Part shown: piece after piece, positions 8,305 through 16,544 of the stretch | Numbering within the stretch: the first letter of the stretch is position 1 | How the letters are laid out: each line of letters opens with the position of its first letter | Assembly (NCBI GenBank): GCA_963723745.1 | Contig: CAVRRZ010000006.1 | Location: forward strand, 1-64,000 | Source: CAVRRZ01 sp963723745 | GTDB lineage: Bacteria; Actinomycetota; Actinomycetes; Mycobacteriales; Geodermatophilaceae | Length of the DNA stretch: 64,000 nt | Direction of reading: 5' to 3' | Program-made: the position numbers and the translations under genes | Notes under the pieces: generated by a model | The model's database searches: none | What the model was told of the DNA's origin: nothing | Seen by the model: the letters and a program-made list of their open reading frames with translations, nothing else

Positions 8305-8688
8305 ATGACCCTGCAGTGGGAGGGCGAGGAGGAGGACGCCCGTCGTGCCCGCCGCGCGGCCGAGGAGCGCGCAGGTCTCCTGAAGCACACCACCGGTGAG
8401 CCGCTGACGATCGCCAACGAGTTCGCCGAGGTGCGGGTCGTGCGCGTGGAGACCCGCAACGGGTCCCGGCTGCTGATCGAGTCCCCCAAGTCGGGGCAGT
8501 GGATCGCGCTGGACCCGCTCGAGGTCGAGGCGTTGACCTGGCAGAGCACCGCCACCTTCTCGGCCATGATCGGAAACCCCTTCGGGCCGCTCATCCCCGA
8601 GTCGACCGGCGGCATCGTCTCCGACGGCGCCGTCGCCGAGGGAGGGCACGCACCCGGACGGCAGTTGCCGGAGGGCGGCAGTCAGTGA
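8305..8688 (+). CDS. Small conserved protein of actinobacterial dioxygenase operons
   Basis: 127 residues, soluble, no signal peptide. A charged N-terminus is followed by a compact core, NEFAEVRVVRVETRNGSRL to WIALDPLEVEALTW, with the look of a small beta-rich domain. Similar short proteins occur beside Rieske dioxygenase genes in mycobacteria and rhodococci, where they are sometimes labelled dihydrodiol dehydrogenase. That label cannot be right here: there is no nucleotide-binding motif, and the true SDR dehydrogenase follows immediately. It starts 28 bp after the beta subunit and overlaps the next gene by 4 bp, so it is part of the operon. An assembly or accessory role for the dioxygenase is a guess. 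Confidence 0.75.
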   Translation: MTLQWEGEEEDARRARRAAEERAGLLKHTTGEPLTIANEFAEVRVVRVETRNGSRLLIESPKSGQWIALDPLEVEALTWQSTATFSAMIGNPFGPLIPESTGGIVSDGAVAEGGHAPGRQLPEGGSQ

Positions 8689-9488
8689 GCGGCTGGCTGG
8701 CCGGCCGCCGCACCCTCGTGGTGGGCGCCGGGTCCGGGATCGGGCGCGCCGTCGTCGACGCCTTTCTGGCCGAGGGCGCCCGCGTCGCCGTCCTCGAGCG
8801 CGATCCCGAGAAGAGCGCTGCGCTGGCCGAGGCGCTCCCCGAGGTGCCCGTCACCGTGGGCGACGCCTCGACCCGCGCGGCGAACGACGCGGCCGTCAGC
8901 GCCGCCGTGCGCGCCTTCGGCGGCCTCGACGTGCTGGTCAGCTGCGTCGGCGTCTTCGACTACTACCGCAGCATCGAGGACCTGGACGCCGATGTGCTCG
9001 ACACGGCGTTCGACGAGATGTTCGCGGTCAACGTGAAGTCGATGCTGCACTCGGTCAAGGCGGCGCTGCCCGCACTGAAGGACTCCGGGTCGGGTTCGGT
9101 CGTGCTGACCGAGTCGACCTCGGGCTACTACCCGGGGCGCGGGGGAGTGCTGTACGTGGGCTCGAAGTTCGCCGTCCGCGGGCTGGTGACCGCGCTGGCG
9201 CACGACCTCGCTCCCGAGGTGCGGGTGAACGGGGTCGCCCCCGGAGGCACCCTCAACACCGACCTGCGGGGACTGCCCGCCCTCGGGCTGTCCGACCGGA
9301 GCCTGGGATCCGCCCCCGGCCGGGCCGCCGAGATGGCGGCCCGCGTCCCGCTGGGCGTCGCGCTCACCGCCGAGGACATGGCCTGGAGCTACGTGTTCCT
9401 GGCCTCCACCCGGGCACGTGGCATCACCGGGACGGCGGTCCATCCGGACGCCGGCGCCGGTGTCGCCGCTCCCAAGAAGCGATCCTGA
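8685..9488 (+). CDS. cis-Dihydrodiol dehydrogenase (SDR, BphB/NahB-like)
   Basis: 267 residues. The NAD-binding GAGSGIG is at about 14-20, and the catalytic Tyr157 and Lys161 sit in YVGSK. The VNGVAPGGT stretch after the active site is characteristic of the cis-2,3-dihydrodiol dehydrogenases. It would oxidise the cis-diol made by the dioxygenase to a catechol with NAD+. GTG 8685 overlaps the upstream stop (GTGA), so it is co-translated. The family call is good; the exact diol is unknown. Confidence 0.9.
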   Translation: MSGWLAGRRTLVVGAGSGIGRAVVDAFLAEGARVAVLERDPEKSAALAEALPEVPVTVGDASTRAANDAAVSAAVRAFGGLDVLVSCVGVFDYYRSIEDLDADVLDTAFDEMFAVNVKSMLHSVKAALPALKDSGSGSVVLTESTSGYYPGRGGVLYVGSKFAVRGLVTALAHDLAPEVRVNGVAPGGTLNTDLRGLPALGLSDRSLGSAPGRAAEMAARVPLGVALTAEDMAWSYVFLASTRARGITGTAVHPDAGAGVAAPKKRS

Positions 9489-9523
9489 ACCCAGAACCTG
9501 GGTCACAGAGAGGAGATCCGGAC

Positions 9524-9721
9524 ATGCCGGTGCTCAAGGCCGATTTCGGCGCCTGCCAGGGCTATGCCAACTGCGTGGACGCCGCTCCCGACACCTACGA
9601 CATCGACGACGACGGCGTGGTGGTGCTGCTCAGGGAGGAGATCTCCGACGAGGAGAGGCCCCGCATCGAGGAGGCGGCCCGTAGCTGCCCGGTGAACGCA
9701 CTCATCATCGAGGACTCGTGA
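9524..9721 (+). CDS. 3Fe-4S (single-cluster) ferredoxin
   Basis: 65 residues, acidic. The cluster motif is Cys-x5-Cys (ACQGYANCV, about residues 11-17) with the distant Cys-Pro near residue 55. The middle Cys of a 4Fe-4S set is replaced, as in actinobacterial P450 and dioxygenase ferredoxins. It carries single electrons from the reductase encoded next to the Rieske dioxygenase, and perhaps also to the P450 at 758. AGAGGAG lies about 11 bp upstream of ATG 9524. Confidence 0.93.
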   Translation: MPVLKADFGACQGYANCVDAAPDTYDIDDDGVVVLLREEISDEERPRIEEAARSCPVNALIIEDS

Positions 9722-10950
9722 CCGGCACCGTCGTCGTCGTCGGCTCGTCCATCGGTGGAGTCCGCGCCGCGCAGTCGCTGCGCAGCGAGGGCTACGAGGG
9801 TCGGGTCGTCCTCGTGGGGGAGGAGACGCAGCTGCCCTACGACAAGCCGCCGCTGTCCAAGCAGTTCCTCACCGGGCAGTGGGATCTCGACCGGGTGCTG
9901 CTGCTGACCGAGGAGAAGGCGGCCGACGACGGGATCGAGTTGCGGCTGGGATCGGCGGCCACCCACCTGGACGTCGCGGAGCGCACGGTCCACCTCGCCG
10001 ACGGCACCGCGCTCGAGTACGACAGCGCGGTGATCGCGACGGGCGCATCCGCGCGGCCCTCCCCGTGGCGGCCGGAGTCCGGCGTGCACGTCGTCCGCAC
10101 CATGGCCGACAGCCGGCTGCTGTCCGAGCACCTGGCGGACGGCGGGCCCGTGGTCGTCGTCGGCGGCGGTTTCATCGGCGCGGAGGTGGCCGGCAGCGCA
10201 CGCGGCCTCGGTCACGAGGTCACGGTGGTCGACCCGTTGCCCACGCCCATCGGCCGGGTCGTCGGCCCCGAGATCGGGCGGTACTTCACCGAGCTGCACC
10301 ACCGTCACGGCGTCGAGACCCGGTTCGGCGTCGGCGTGGAGGCGATCGAGGGCAGGGCCGGGGACCTCACGGTCCGGCTGACCGACGGGTCGCAGCTCCC
10401 CGCGGGCACGGTCGTCGTCGGCATCGGCGCGGTCCCCAACGACGGGTGGCTCGCCGACTCGGGACTGCCCATCGACAACGGCGTCCTCTGCGACCAGTAC
10501 TCGCGCGCCCTCGACGCGCCCGACGTCTTCGCCGTCGGCGACGTCGCCCGCTGGTTCCACCCCGACCACCGCGAGTACGTCCGCGTCGAGCACTGGACCA
10601 ACGCGGTCGAGCAGGCGGTGTGCGCGGCGCACAACATCGCCCACCCGGACGACCTGAAGGCCCACCACCCGGTCGAGTACGTCTGGAGCGACCAGTACGA
10701 CTGGAAGGCGCAGATCGTCGGCCGGCCGATCCACGGGACGCGGCACGAGCTGGTCGGCGAGCTGTCGGGCGAGCGGCCGCGCGCCGCCGTCCTCTACGCC
10801 GACGACACCGGGCGGCTCTGCGGCGTCGTCACGGTGAACTGGCCCAAGGCGCTGGTGCTCTGCCGGCGGATGCTGCCCACGGCGACCGCGTTCGACGACG
10901 CGCTGGCCCGGGTCTCGGAGCTCGCCGCGTCGTCCGCATCGCGTGCCTGA
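9718..10950 (+). CDS. FAD-dependent NAD(P)H:ferredoxin reductase
   Basis: 410 residues, typical for the BphA4/putidaredoxin-reductase family. The FAD-binding segment is GSSIGGVRAAQSLR at the N-terminus, followed by YDKPPLSKQ; the NAD(P)-binding GGGFIGAE is at about residues 147-154; the second FAD motif VFAVGDVARW is at about 264-273. GTG 9718 overlaps the ferredoxin stop, giving a coupled ferredoxin/reductase pair. It passes electrons from NAD(P)H to the ferredoxin for the dioxygenase. Confidence 0.94.
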   Translation: MTGTVVVVGSSIGGVRAAQSLRSEGYEGRVVLVGEETQLPYDKPPLSKQFLTGQWDLDRVLLLTEEKAADDGIELRLGSAATHLDVAERTVHLADGTALEYDSAVIATGASARPSPWRPESGVHVVRTMADSRLLSEHLADGGPVVVVGGGFIGAEVAGSARGLGHEVTVVDPLPTPIGRVVGPEIGRYFTELHHRHGVETRFGVGVEAIEGRAGDLTVRLTDGSQLPAGTVVVGIGAVPNDGWLADSGLPIDNGVLCDQYSRALDAPDVFAVGDVARWFHPDHREYVRVEHWTNAVEQAVCAAHNIAHPDDLKAHHPVEYVWSDQYDWKAQIVGRPIHGTRHELVGELSGERPRAAVLYADDTGRLCGVVTVNWPKALVLCRRMLPTATAFDDALARVSELAASSASRA

Positions 10951-11013
10951 ACCCCTGGCGGCGGGCCCGGTGCCCGTCATCCGCCGGGGTCAGCGGAGAT
11001 GTCGTAGCGATTC

Positions 11014-11026
11014 TCTGCCAGGCAGA
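11014..11026. promoter_or_regulatory. Candidate operator TCTG-N5-CAGA (site 3)
   Basis: TCTGC-CAG-GCAGA, a perfect 5-bp inverted repeat, lies 20 bp before the IclR-type regulator start. A site here fits autoregulation. It matches the sites at 4250, 6103 and 13565. Confidence 0.6.
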
Positions 11027-11045
11027 CAGCACGTAGCCTGGCCGG

Positions 11046-11834
11046 GTGACCCACAGCTTTCCGCCGGCGCCCGACTACGGTTCCGTGCCGCAGTACCCGA
11101 TCGAGTCCGTGGACAACGCGCTGAAAGTCCTCCTGCTGCTCGGGGAGGAGCCCAAGCTCCGCCTGACCGACGTGAGCCGCTACCTCGGCGTCGCGTCCTC
11201 CACCGCTCACCGGTTGCTGGCCATGCTGCAGTACCGGGGCTTCGTCCGGCAGGACGCGACGACGCGCAGTTACGTCCCGGGTCCCACCTTGGACGGTCTG
11301 GCGTTCGGGGTGCTGCGCCGGCTCGACGTCCGCACCCGGGCGCGCCCTGTCCTGGAACGTCTCAACGGCGACCTGGAGGAGACCGTTCACCTCGGGCGGC
11401 TCGAGGGCAGCAATGTGCACTTCATCGACTCCGTGGAGAGCGCCCGGGCGCTCCGGGTCGGGGGCCGGCTCGGCAAGAGCATGCCCGCGCACTGCACGTC
11501 GACGGGGAAGGCGCTGCTCAGCGAGCTGCCCGACGAGGAGGTGCTCCGGCTCTACCCCGAGGAGCAACTCGTCCGGCTCACCGCCCACTCGATCGGCACC
11601 CGCACGGCTCTGCTGGCGGATCTGGCACGGATCCGGGAACGCGGCTACTCGCAGAGCATCGAGGAGGCCGAAGAGGGGGTCAGCTCCGTCGCCGTCGCCC
11701 TGCGCTCGACGCAGTCGCCTCGTCTGGCGATCAACGTGTCGGCGCCGCTCAGCCGGATGACCGACGTGACCCAGGACGCTGTGATCGCCCGCCTCGCCGA
11801 GGCGGCCGAGGAGCTCGACCACCTGCTCCTCTAG
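11046..11834 (+). CDS. IclR-family transcriptional regulator
   Basis: 262 residues. The N-terminal winged helix-turn-helix is visible at about 33-70 (RLTDVSRYLGVASSTAHRLL). The effector-binding IclR domain follows, with the typical HCTSTGKALLSELP region near residue 155. It lies directly after the dioxygenase reductase gene and before a transporter gene, so it is the obvious local regulator. Members bind short palindromes and respond to aromatic or other small acids. The repeated TCTG-N5-CAGA sites are the natural candidate operators, including one in its own leader. Whether it activates or represses cannot be told. Confidence 0.93.
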   Translation: MTHSFPPAPDYGSVPQYPIESVDNALKVLLLLGEEPKLRLTDVSRYLGVASSTAHRLLAMLQYRGFVRQDATTRSYVPGPTLDGLAFGVLRRLDVRTRARPVLERLNGDLEETVHLGRLEGSNVHFIDSVESARALRVGGRLGKSMPAHCTSTGKALLSELPDEEVLRLYPEEQLVRLTAHSIGTRTALLADLARIRERGYSQSIEEAEEGVSSVAVALRSTQSPRLAINVSAPLSRMTDVTQDAVIARLAEAAEELDHLLL

Positions 11835-11844
11835 GCAGCTGGGC

Positions 11845-12753
11845 GTGATCGGCCTCGGCGAAGGGCTGGCGCTGGCGTCGTTGCTCCTCTTCAGCTCCAA
11901 CGCGCTGCTGATCAGCGTGGCGGTACGGCGGCTGTCCCAGGACCTGGGCTTCCTGCTGGCGCTCGGGGTCAACGTGATCGTCGGGTCCCTGGTCGTGCTC
12001 GGGCAGTACCTGATCGTGGGTGCCGGACCGCCCCTCGAGTGGGACGCCTTCGGGTTGTTCGCCGTCGGCGGGCTGCTGACCTCGTATCTGGGCCGTTGGT
12101 TCTACACGCGCTCCGTGGTGACGATCGGGCCCACGCGGGCCAGCGCGATCCAGATCACCAACCCCTTCTTCGCCGGGGTGTTCGCCTGGCTGCTGCTGGG
12201 GGAGAGACTCCCCGCGTCCGCGGTGCTGTGGGGGCTGACAGTGCTCGTCGGGCTGAACCTGAGCTCCCGCCGGCGGGCCGATCCCGACCGCCCGAGGGGC
12301 GGGCCCCGCGGGCGCTCGATCCCCCTGGCCCTGCTGTGGCCGGGACTGCTGGGCGCGCTCGCCTACGGGATCGGCAACGTCGCCCGCGGCGCCGGGGTGC
12401 GTGACTGGCAGGCGCCGGTCGTCGGCAGCTTGATCGGCGCGGCGGTCGGTCTCCTGGCCTACGGCCTCATCCACACAGACCTGCGCAAGCTGCGGAGTGC
12501 GCTTCGGGGCGCCGACCCCGTCGGCCGTTGGCTGTGGGTGCTCAGCGGCGTGTTGACCATCGGTGCGCAGACGTTCCAGATCGCGGCCACCCAGTACATC
12601 CCCGTCGCGATCGCCGTGGTGATCTCGGTATCGGTGCCGGTCGTGGTGCTCCCGATCAGCGTGCTGTTCATCCGGCGGGAGGCCATCGGCTGGTCCACCA
12701 CCGTCGGGGTGCTGCTCGTCCTGTGCGGTGTCGCAGGCCTCGTGCTGAACTGA
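11845..12753 (+). CDS. EamA/DMT-family transporter
   Basis: 302 residues with ten predicted hydrophobic helices in two EamA halves, the usual drug/metabolite transporter layout. The first half ends in FAWLLLGERLPASAVLWG and the second repeats the pattern near the C-terminus. GTG 11845 starts 10 bp after the iclR stop, so the two are probably one transcript. It would move a small metabolite, either import of the growth substrate or export of an intermediate. The direction cannot be decided from sequence. Confidence 0.87.
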   Translation: MIGLGEGLALASLLLFSSNALLISVAVRRLSQDLGFLLALGVNVIVGSLVVLGQYLIVGAGPPLEWDAFGLFAVGGLLTSYLGRWFYTRSVVTIGPTRASAIQITNPFFAGVFAWLLLGERLPASAVLWGLTVLVGLNLSSRRRADPDRPRGGPRGRSIPLALLWPGLLGALAYGIGNVARGAGVRDWQAPVVGSLIGAAVGLLAYGLIHTDLRKLRSALRGADPVGRWLWVLSGVLTIGAQTFQIAATQYIPVAIAVVISVSVPVVVLPISVLFIRREAIGWSTTVGVLLVLCGVAGLVLN

Positions 12754-12779
12754 GCTGCCCGCCGGGGGCGGGACCTCGG

Positions 12780-13478
12780 TCAGGTGGGGAGCTTGCCCTC
12801 CACGCGGGCCTTTTCCTCGTGGTAGTGCCAGACCTTGCGCGCGATGGAGGGCTGCCAGTTGGTCGTCCGCGTCCGCTCGAGGTTCTCGCCGCTCAGCGGC
12901 GTCACGTTGCCGAGCAGGGACGCGTAGTACTGCTTCTGCGCGTTCTCCTCGACGTACACCGCACGCGCGAACAGAGCCTCGATCTCGGCCTCGGCGACGA
13001 CGCTCCCGTGGTACCGCAGGGACGCCACCGTGTGCCCGCCCAGCGTCGCCGCCAGCTCGTCGCCGAGCTCCCGGGTGTTCACCAGGCTGGAGGTCTCGTA
13101 GACCGGCATCGCCGAGTCGACGAAGGATCCGATGGAGAACACCGGCTGCATGTCGACCCGGGCGATCCCCAGGATCGTCTGCCAGTGCGGGTGATGATGG
13201 AGGACCGAGTTGACGTCGCTCCTGGCCCGGTAGACGCCGGTGTGGATGTGGTACTCGCTGGGTGGCTCCGCGTCGCCGTCGAGCAGGTTGCCGTCGAGGT
13301 CGATGGTGACGATGTCGTCGACGGTCAGGGTCGCCCTGCTGGCGGCGCGTGAGTTGATCAGCACGCGGTCGGTGCCCGGGATCCGGTGACTGACGTGGCC
13401 GTTCATGTCCACCAGGCCGGCGTGCTCGAGCATGCGGATGGCCGTGACGATGTCCGACTTGATGGCGCTGGTGTCCAC
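12780..13478 (-). CDS. Class II aldolase/adducin-family protein (copy 1)
   Basis: 232 residues. The zinc and active-site elements of the family are visible: Glu in SEYHIHTGVY, the His pair in HHHPHW, and a later His in SLRYHGSVV. Members are metal-dependent aldolases, decarboxylases or epimerases acting on hydroxy-acids or sugars. GTG 13478 is chosen because GGAGG lies 7 bp upstream; a longer ATG start (13532) would add an Arg/Pro-rich tail. It is divergent from the cupin gene, and the palindrome at 13565 lies between them. A second class II aldolase is at 20499. A role in cleaving or decarboxylating a pathway intermediate is inferred. Confidence 0.88.
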   Translation of the reverse strand: MDTSAIKSDIVTAIRMLEHAGLVDMNGHVSHRIPGTDRVLINSRAASRATLTVDDIVTIDLDGNLLDGDAEPPSEYHIHTGVYRARSDVNSVLHHHPHWQTILGIARVDMQPVFSIGSFVDSAMPVYETSSLVNTRELGDELAATLGGHTVASLRYHGSVVAEAEIEALFARAVYVEENAQKQYYASLLGNVTPLSGENLERTRTTNWQPSIARKVWHYHEEKARVEGKLPT

Positions 13479-13564
13479 GATGACGTTCCTCCGGGTCCGA
13501 CGGGGGGCGGGCGGCGCGCTCAGTGGCAGCATCCTAGGGGAACTCTGCAGCGCGACACTGGGGT

Positions 13565-13577
13565 TCTGAACAACAGA
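13565..13577. promoter_or_regulatory. Candidate operator TCTG-N5-CAGA (site 4)
   Basis: TTCTG-AACAA-CAGAA, a perfect palindrome with a 5-base centre, lies between the divergent class II aldolase and bicupin genes. It is 23 bp upstream of a good -35 box at 13601. It matches sites 1 to 3. Confidence 0.6.
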
Positions 13578-13600
13578 ATTTCAGGGGGGCGTGGCGCCCT

Positions 13601-13630
13601 TTGACACGGCAATGTGACGCCGCTTACTCT
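13601..13630 (+). promoter_or_regulatory. SigA-type promoter for the bicupin/eutA-like operon
   Basis: TTGACA (13601-13606) and TACTCT (13625-13630) are separated by 18 bp. The -35 is perfect and the -10 has T-A at positions 1-2 and a final T. This leaves a leader of about 120 bases before ATG 13758. Confidence 0.6.
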
Positions 13631-13757
13631 TCCACGGAGAAACGAGTTCTGCCGGACGCGCGCTTCGCCGGCGAGCGTGGCGGGGGCTGCGCCGCGAGCG
13701 AGGCGGCCCCCGCAGTCGCGCGTTGGTCCAGAACACCACCGAACGAGGAGATGGCTC

Positions 13758-14852
13758 ATGACGACGACGGAAACCGAAGTCCGCTTCCTGACCGACCCCT
13801 ACCTGCAGTGGGCGAACGGCGAGGGAATCCCGATCGTGGAGGACTTCGGGGTGGACCTGCTCGCCGTCGAGACGGCCCCGTGGGCGCGCACGGGTGTCAA
13901 CGGCGCGTTCGTGCACGTCAAGGGCCGTGGTGACTTCATCGACGTCGTCGTGCTCGAGCTGCCCCCGGGCGCGGCGACCGAGCCGCAGAAGCACCTCTAC
14001 GAAGAGGTCGTCTACGTGCTCAGCGGGCGAGGCAGCACCACCATCGAGGCGCCCGACGGCAGCAAGCACTCGTTCGAATGGGGGCCCAAGAGCCTCTTCG
14101 CGCTGCCCCTGAACCACCGGTACCGGCACTACAACGCCAGCGGATCCGAGCCCGCCCGGCTGTCGTCGACGACGAGCGCGCCGATCGTGATGAACCTGTT
14201 CCACAACGACTCGTTCATCTTCGACAACCCCGCGCAGTTCCCCGAGCGGCTCGGCGCCGAGCGGCACTTCTCCGGTGAGGGTGACTTCCTCCCGGTGCGG
14301 CCGGGACGGCACATGTGGGAGACCAACTTCGTCCCCGACCTGGCCAGCTTCGAGCTGCACGAGTGGAAGGCGCGCGGGGCCGGCGGCAGCAACATGATGT
14401 TCGTGCTCGCCGACGGCACGATGCACGCGCACATCTCCGAGATGCCGGTGGGCACCTACAAGAAGGGCCACCGCCACGGCGCGGACTTCCACGTGTACGC
14501 GGTCACCGGGCAGGGCTACTCGCTGCTCTGGTACGAGGGAGAGGACGACTTCCACCGCGTCGACTGGCGCCACGGCGTCGTGTACGCGCCGCCGGACATG
14601 ATGTTCCACCAGCACTTCAACACCAGCCCTGACCCGGCGCGCTACCTCGCGGTGGCCTTCGGCGGCCTGCGCTACCCCTTCACCGCCGACAAGGTCAAGA
14701 CGTTCATGGGCATGGACGTCTCCGTGAAGGACGGCGGACGGCAGATCGAGTACGAGGACGAGAACCCGCGCATCCGCGAGATGTACCAGGAGGAGCTGGC
14801 GAAGACCGGCGCCGAGTTCCGGATGACGCAGTTCCTCTCGGGGCGGGCGTGA
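13758..14852 (+). CDS. Two-domain cupin protein (bicupin)
   Basis: 364 residues. Two cupin barrels are visible. The first has HLYEEVVYVLSGRG (about 80-93). The second has GHRHGADFHVYAVTGQG (about 236-252), with a His-x-His metal pair and a late His in FHQHFNTS. ATG 13758 has GAGGAG 8-9 bp upstream; the longer reading frame 5' is poorly coding. The bicupin layout and length recall gentisate/1-hydroxy-2-naphthoate-type ring-cleavage dioxygenases, so a ring-opening role is attractive. Isomerase or hydrolase activity is equally possible in cupins. It overlaps the EutA-like gene by 4 bp, so the two are made together. Confidence 0.85.
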   Translation: MTTTETEVRFLTDPYLQWANGEGIPIVEDFGVDLLAVETAPWARTGVNGAFVHVKGRGDFIDVVVLELPPGAATEPQKHLYEEVVYVLSGRGSTTIEAPDGSKHSFEWGPKSLFALPLNHRYRHYNASGSEPARLSSTTSAPIVMNLFHNDSFIFDNPAQFPERLGAERHFSGEGDFLPVRPGRHMWETNFVPDLASFELHEWKARGAGGSNMMFVLADGTMHAHISEMPVGTYKKGHRHGADFHVYAVTGQGYSLLWYEGEDDFHRVDWRHGVVYAPPDMMFHQHFNTSPDPARYLAVAFGGLRYPFTADKVKTFMGMDVSVKDGGRQIEYEDENPRIREMYQEELAKTGAEFRMTQFLSGRA

Positions 14853-16456
14853 CGGCGGCACCCAACCGCGGGCAGGGGGTCCGCGCCCAGGACCTGGTCA
14901 TCCACGACCACCACGCCGAGGACGACGAGCACTCCCACGGGCACTCCCACGACGACCAGGGTGACGAGGGCTTCTGGGGGGTCGAGAACGTCGAGCTGAC
15001 CACCGTCGGCATCGACATCGGCTCCTCGACCTCGCACCTCATGTTCGCGCGGGTGCACCTCCAGCGGCTGGCGCAGGCCCTGTCCAGCCGGTTCGTGGTG
15101 GTGCGCCGCGAGGTGCTGTGGCGGTCGCCGGTCACACTGACCCCGTACCTGTCGGACAACAGCATCGACGCGGCGGCCCTGGAGTCGTTCATCCACTCCG
15201 CCTACGACGACGCGGGCATCAAGCGGGCCGACGTCGACACCGGAGCGGTGATCCTGACCGGCGAGGCGCTCAAGCGGCGCAACGCGCAGGCGATCGCGGA
15301 GCTGTTCGCCGACGAGGGCGGCCGCTTCGTCTGCGCGTCCGCCGGGCACCACCTCGAGGCGATCATGGCCGCCCACGGGTCCGGGGCCGTCGCGCTGTCG
15401 CAGGACGGCACGGTGGTGCTCAACGTGGACATCGGCGGCGGCACCAGCAAGTTCGCGCTGTGCCGCGACGGCGAGGTCCTCGAGTCCGCGGCGGTCGCCG
15501 TCGGTGGCCGGCTGGTCGCCCACGAGGACCGCCAGGTGGTCCGGGTGGAGGGACCGGCTCAGCAGGCGGCCGCGAGCACCGGCACCACCATCGTGCTCGG
15601 CGACGAGCTGTCGCCGGAGTCGGAGCAGCGACTGGTGGCCGCCATGGCCGAGGTGCTCCTGGACATGATCGCGGGAGGGGACGGGGGGGACCTGGGGCGA
15701 GGGCTGATGGTCACCGCGCCGCTGTCCGCGCAGGGCGTCGTGCCCGACGTGGTCACCTTCTCCGGCGGCGTCGCCGAGTACATCTACGGTCGCGAGCGGG
15801 CCGGCTTCGGCGACCTGGCGCTCGGGCTCGCCGACACGATCAAGGCGGCGATCGCCTCCGGGCGCCTCGGCGCCGAGGTCGTGCAGCCGCCGGAAGGCAT
15901 CCGCGCGACCGTCATCGGGGCCTCGCAGTTCTCGGTGCAGGTCAGCGGCAACACCGTGACGCTGTCCGACGGGGCGGTCCTGCCCATGCAGAACCTCCCC
16001 GTGCTGCACCCACGTCCGGCTCTCGATGCCGAGGTGGACGCCGGCGACGTGGCCGCGGCGGTGCACGCGGCGGCCGTGCGGTACGGCATGGAGGACGGGA
16101 ACGCCCCCGTGGCCCTCTCGCTCAAGTGGGAGGGCGAGCCGCTGTACCGGCGGCTGCGCGCCCTGGCCGACGGCCTGGCCGCCGGCATGGCGCCGTGGGT
16201 CGAGGCCGGCCACCCCCTGGTGGTGCTGCTCGACGGCGACATCGGCAGCAGCCTCGGGCACATCCTCCGAGACGAGGTCGGCCTGCCCGTCCCCGTCGTC
16301 TGCCTGGACGGCCTCGCCCTGCAGGAACTCGACTACGTGGACATCGGCGAGCTGATCCGACCGGCGCACGTCGTGCCGCTGGTCATCAAGTCGCTGCTGT
16401 TCTCGGCCGACGGCGCCCGGGAGCCGGAGGGCGCCCTCGCCGGGGGCGTCCGGTGA
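14849..16456 (+). CDS. EutA-like (ethanolamine ammonia-lyase reactivase family) ATPase
   Basis: 535 residues, longer than typical EutA (about 470). The actin/Hsp70-like ATPase phosphate loops are clear: VGIDIGSSTSHLMF near residue 52 and LNVDIGGGTSKFALC near residue 192. The middle carries LTGEALKRRNAQAIAEL, a EutA hallmark. The first 50 residues are an added His/Asp-rich stretch (DHHAEDDEHSHGHSHDD) that could bind metal. EutA normally uses ATP to exchange damaged cobalamin in ethanolamine ammonia-lyase, but no eutBC or other B12 enzyme gene is in the window. It is coupled to the bicupin by a GTGA overlap, so it may service another enzyme here. Confidence 0.87.
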   Translation: MTAAPNRGQGVRAQDLVIHDHHAEDDEHSHGHSHDDQGDEGFWGVENVELTTVGIDIGSSTSHLMFARVHLQRLAQALSSRFVVVRREVLWRSPVTLTPYLSDNSIDAAALESFIHSAYDDAGIKRADVDTGAVILTGEALKRRNAQAIAELFADEGGRFVCASAGHHLEAIMAAHGSGAVALSQDGTVVLNVDIGGGTSKFALCRDGEVLESAAVAVGGRLVAHEDRQVVRVEGPAQQAAASTGTTIVLGDELSPESEQRLVAAMAEVLLDMIAGGDGGDLGRGLMVTAPLSAQGVVPDVVTFSGGVAEYIYGRERAGFGDLALGLADTIKAAIASGRLGAEVVQPPEGIRATVIGASQFSVQVSGNTVTLSDGAVLPMQNLPVLHPRPALDAEVDAGDVAAAVHAAAVRYGMEDGNAPVALSLKWEGEPLYRRLRALADGLAAGMAPWVEAGHPLVVLLDGDIGSSLGHILRDEVGLPVPVVCLDGLALQELDYVDIGELIRPAHVVPLVIKSLLFSADGAREPEGALAGGVR

Positions 16457-16544
16457 CGGCCCCGAGACGGCCGGCGGCCCGTCGCCCACTGGTTTACCCG
16501 CACCGCCCCTGACCCCGTAACACCAACCTTGAGGAGCGCACACC

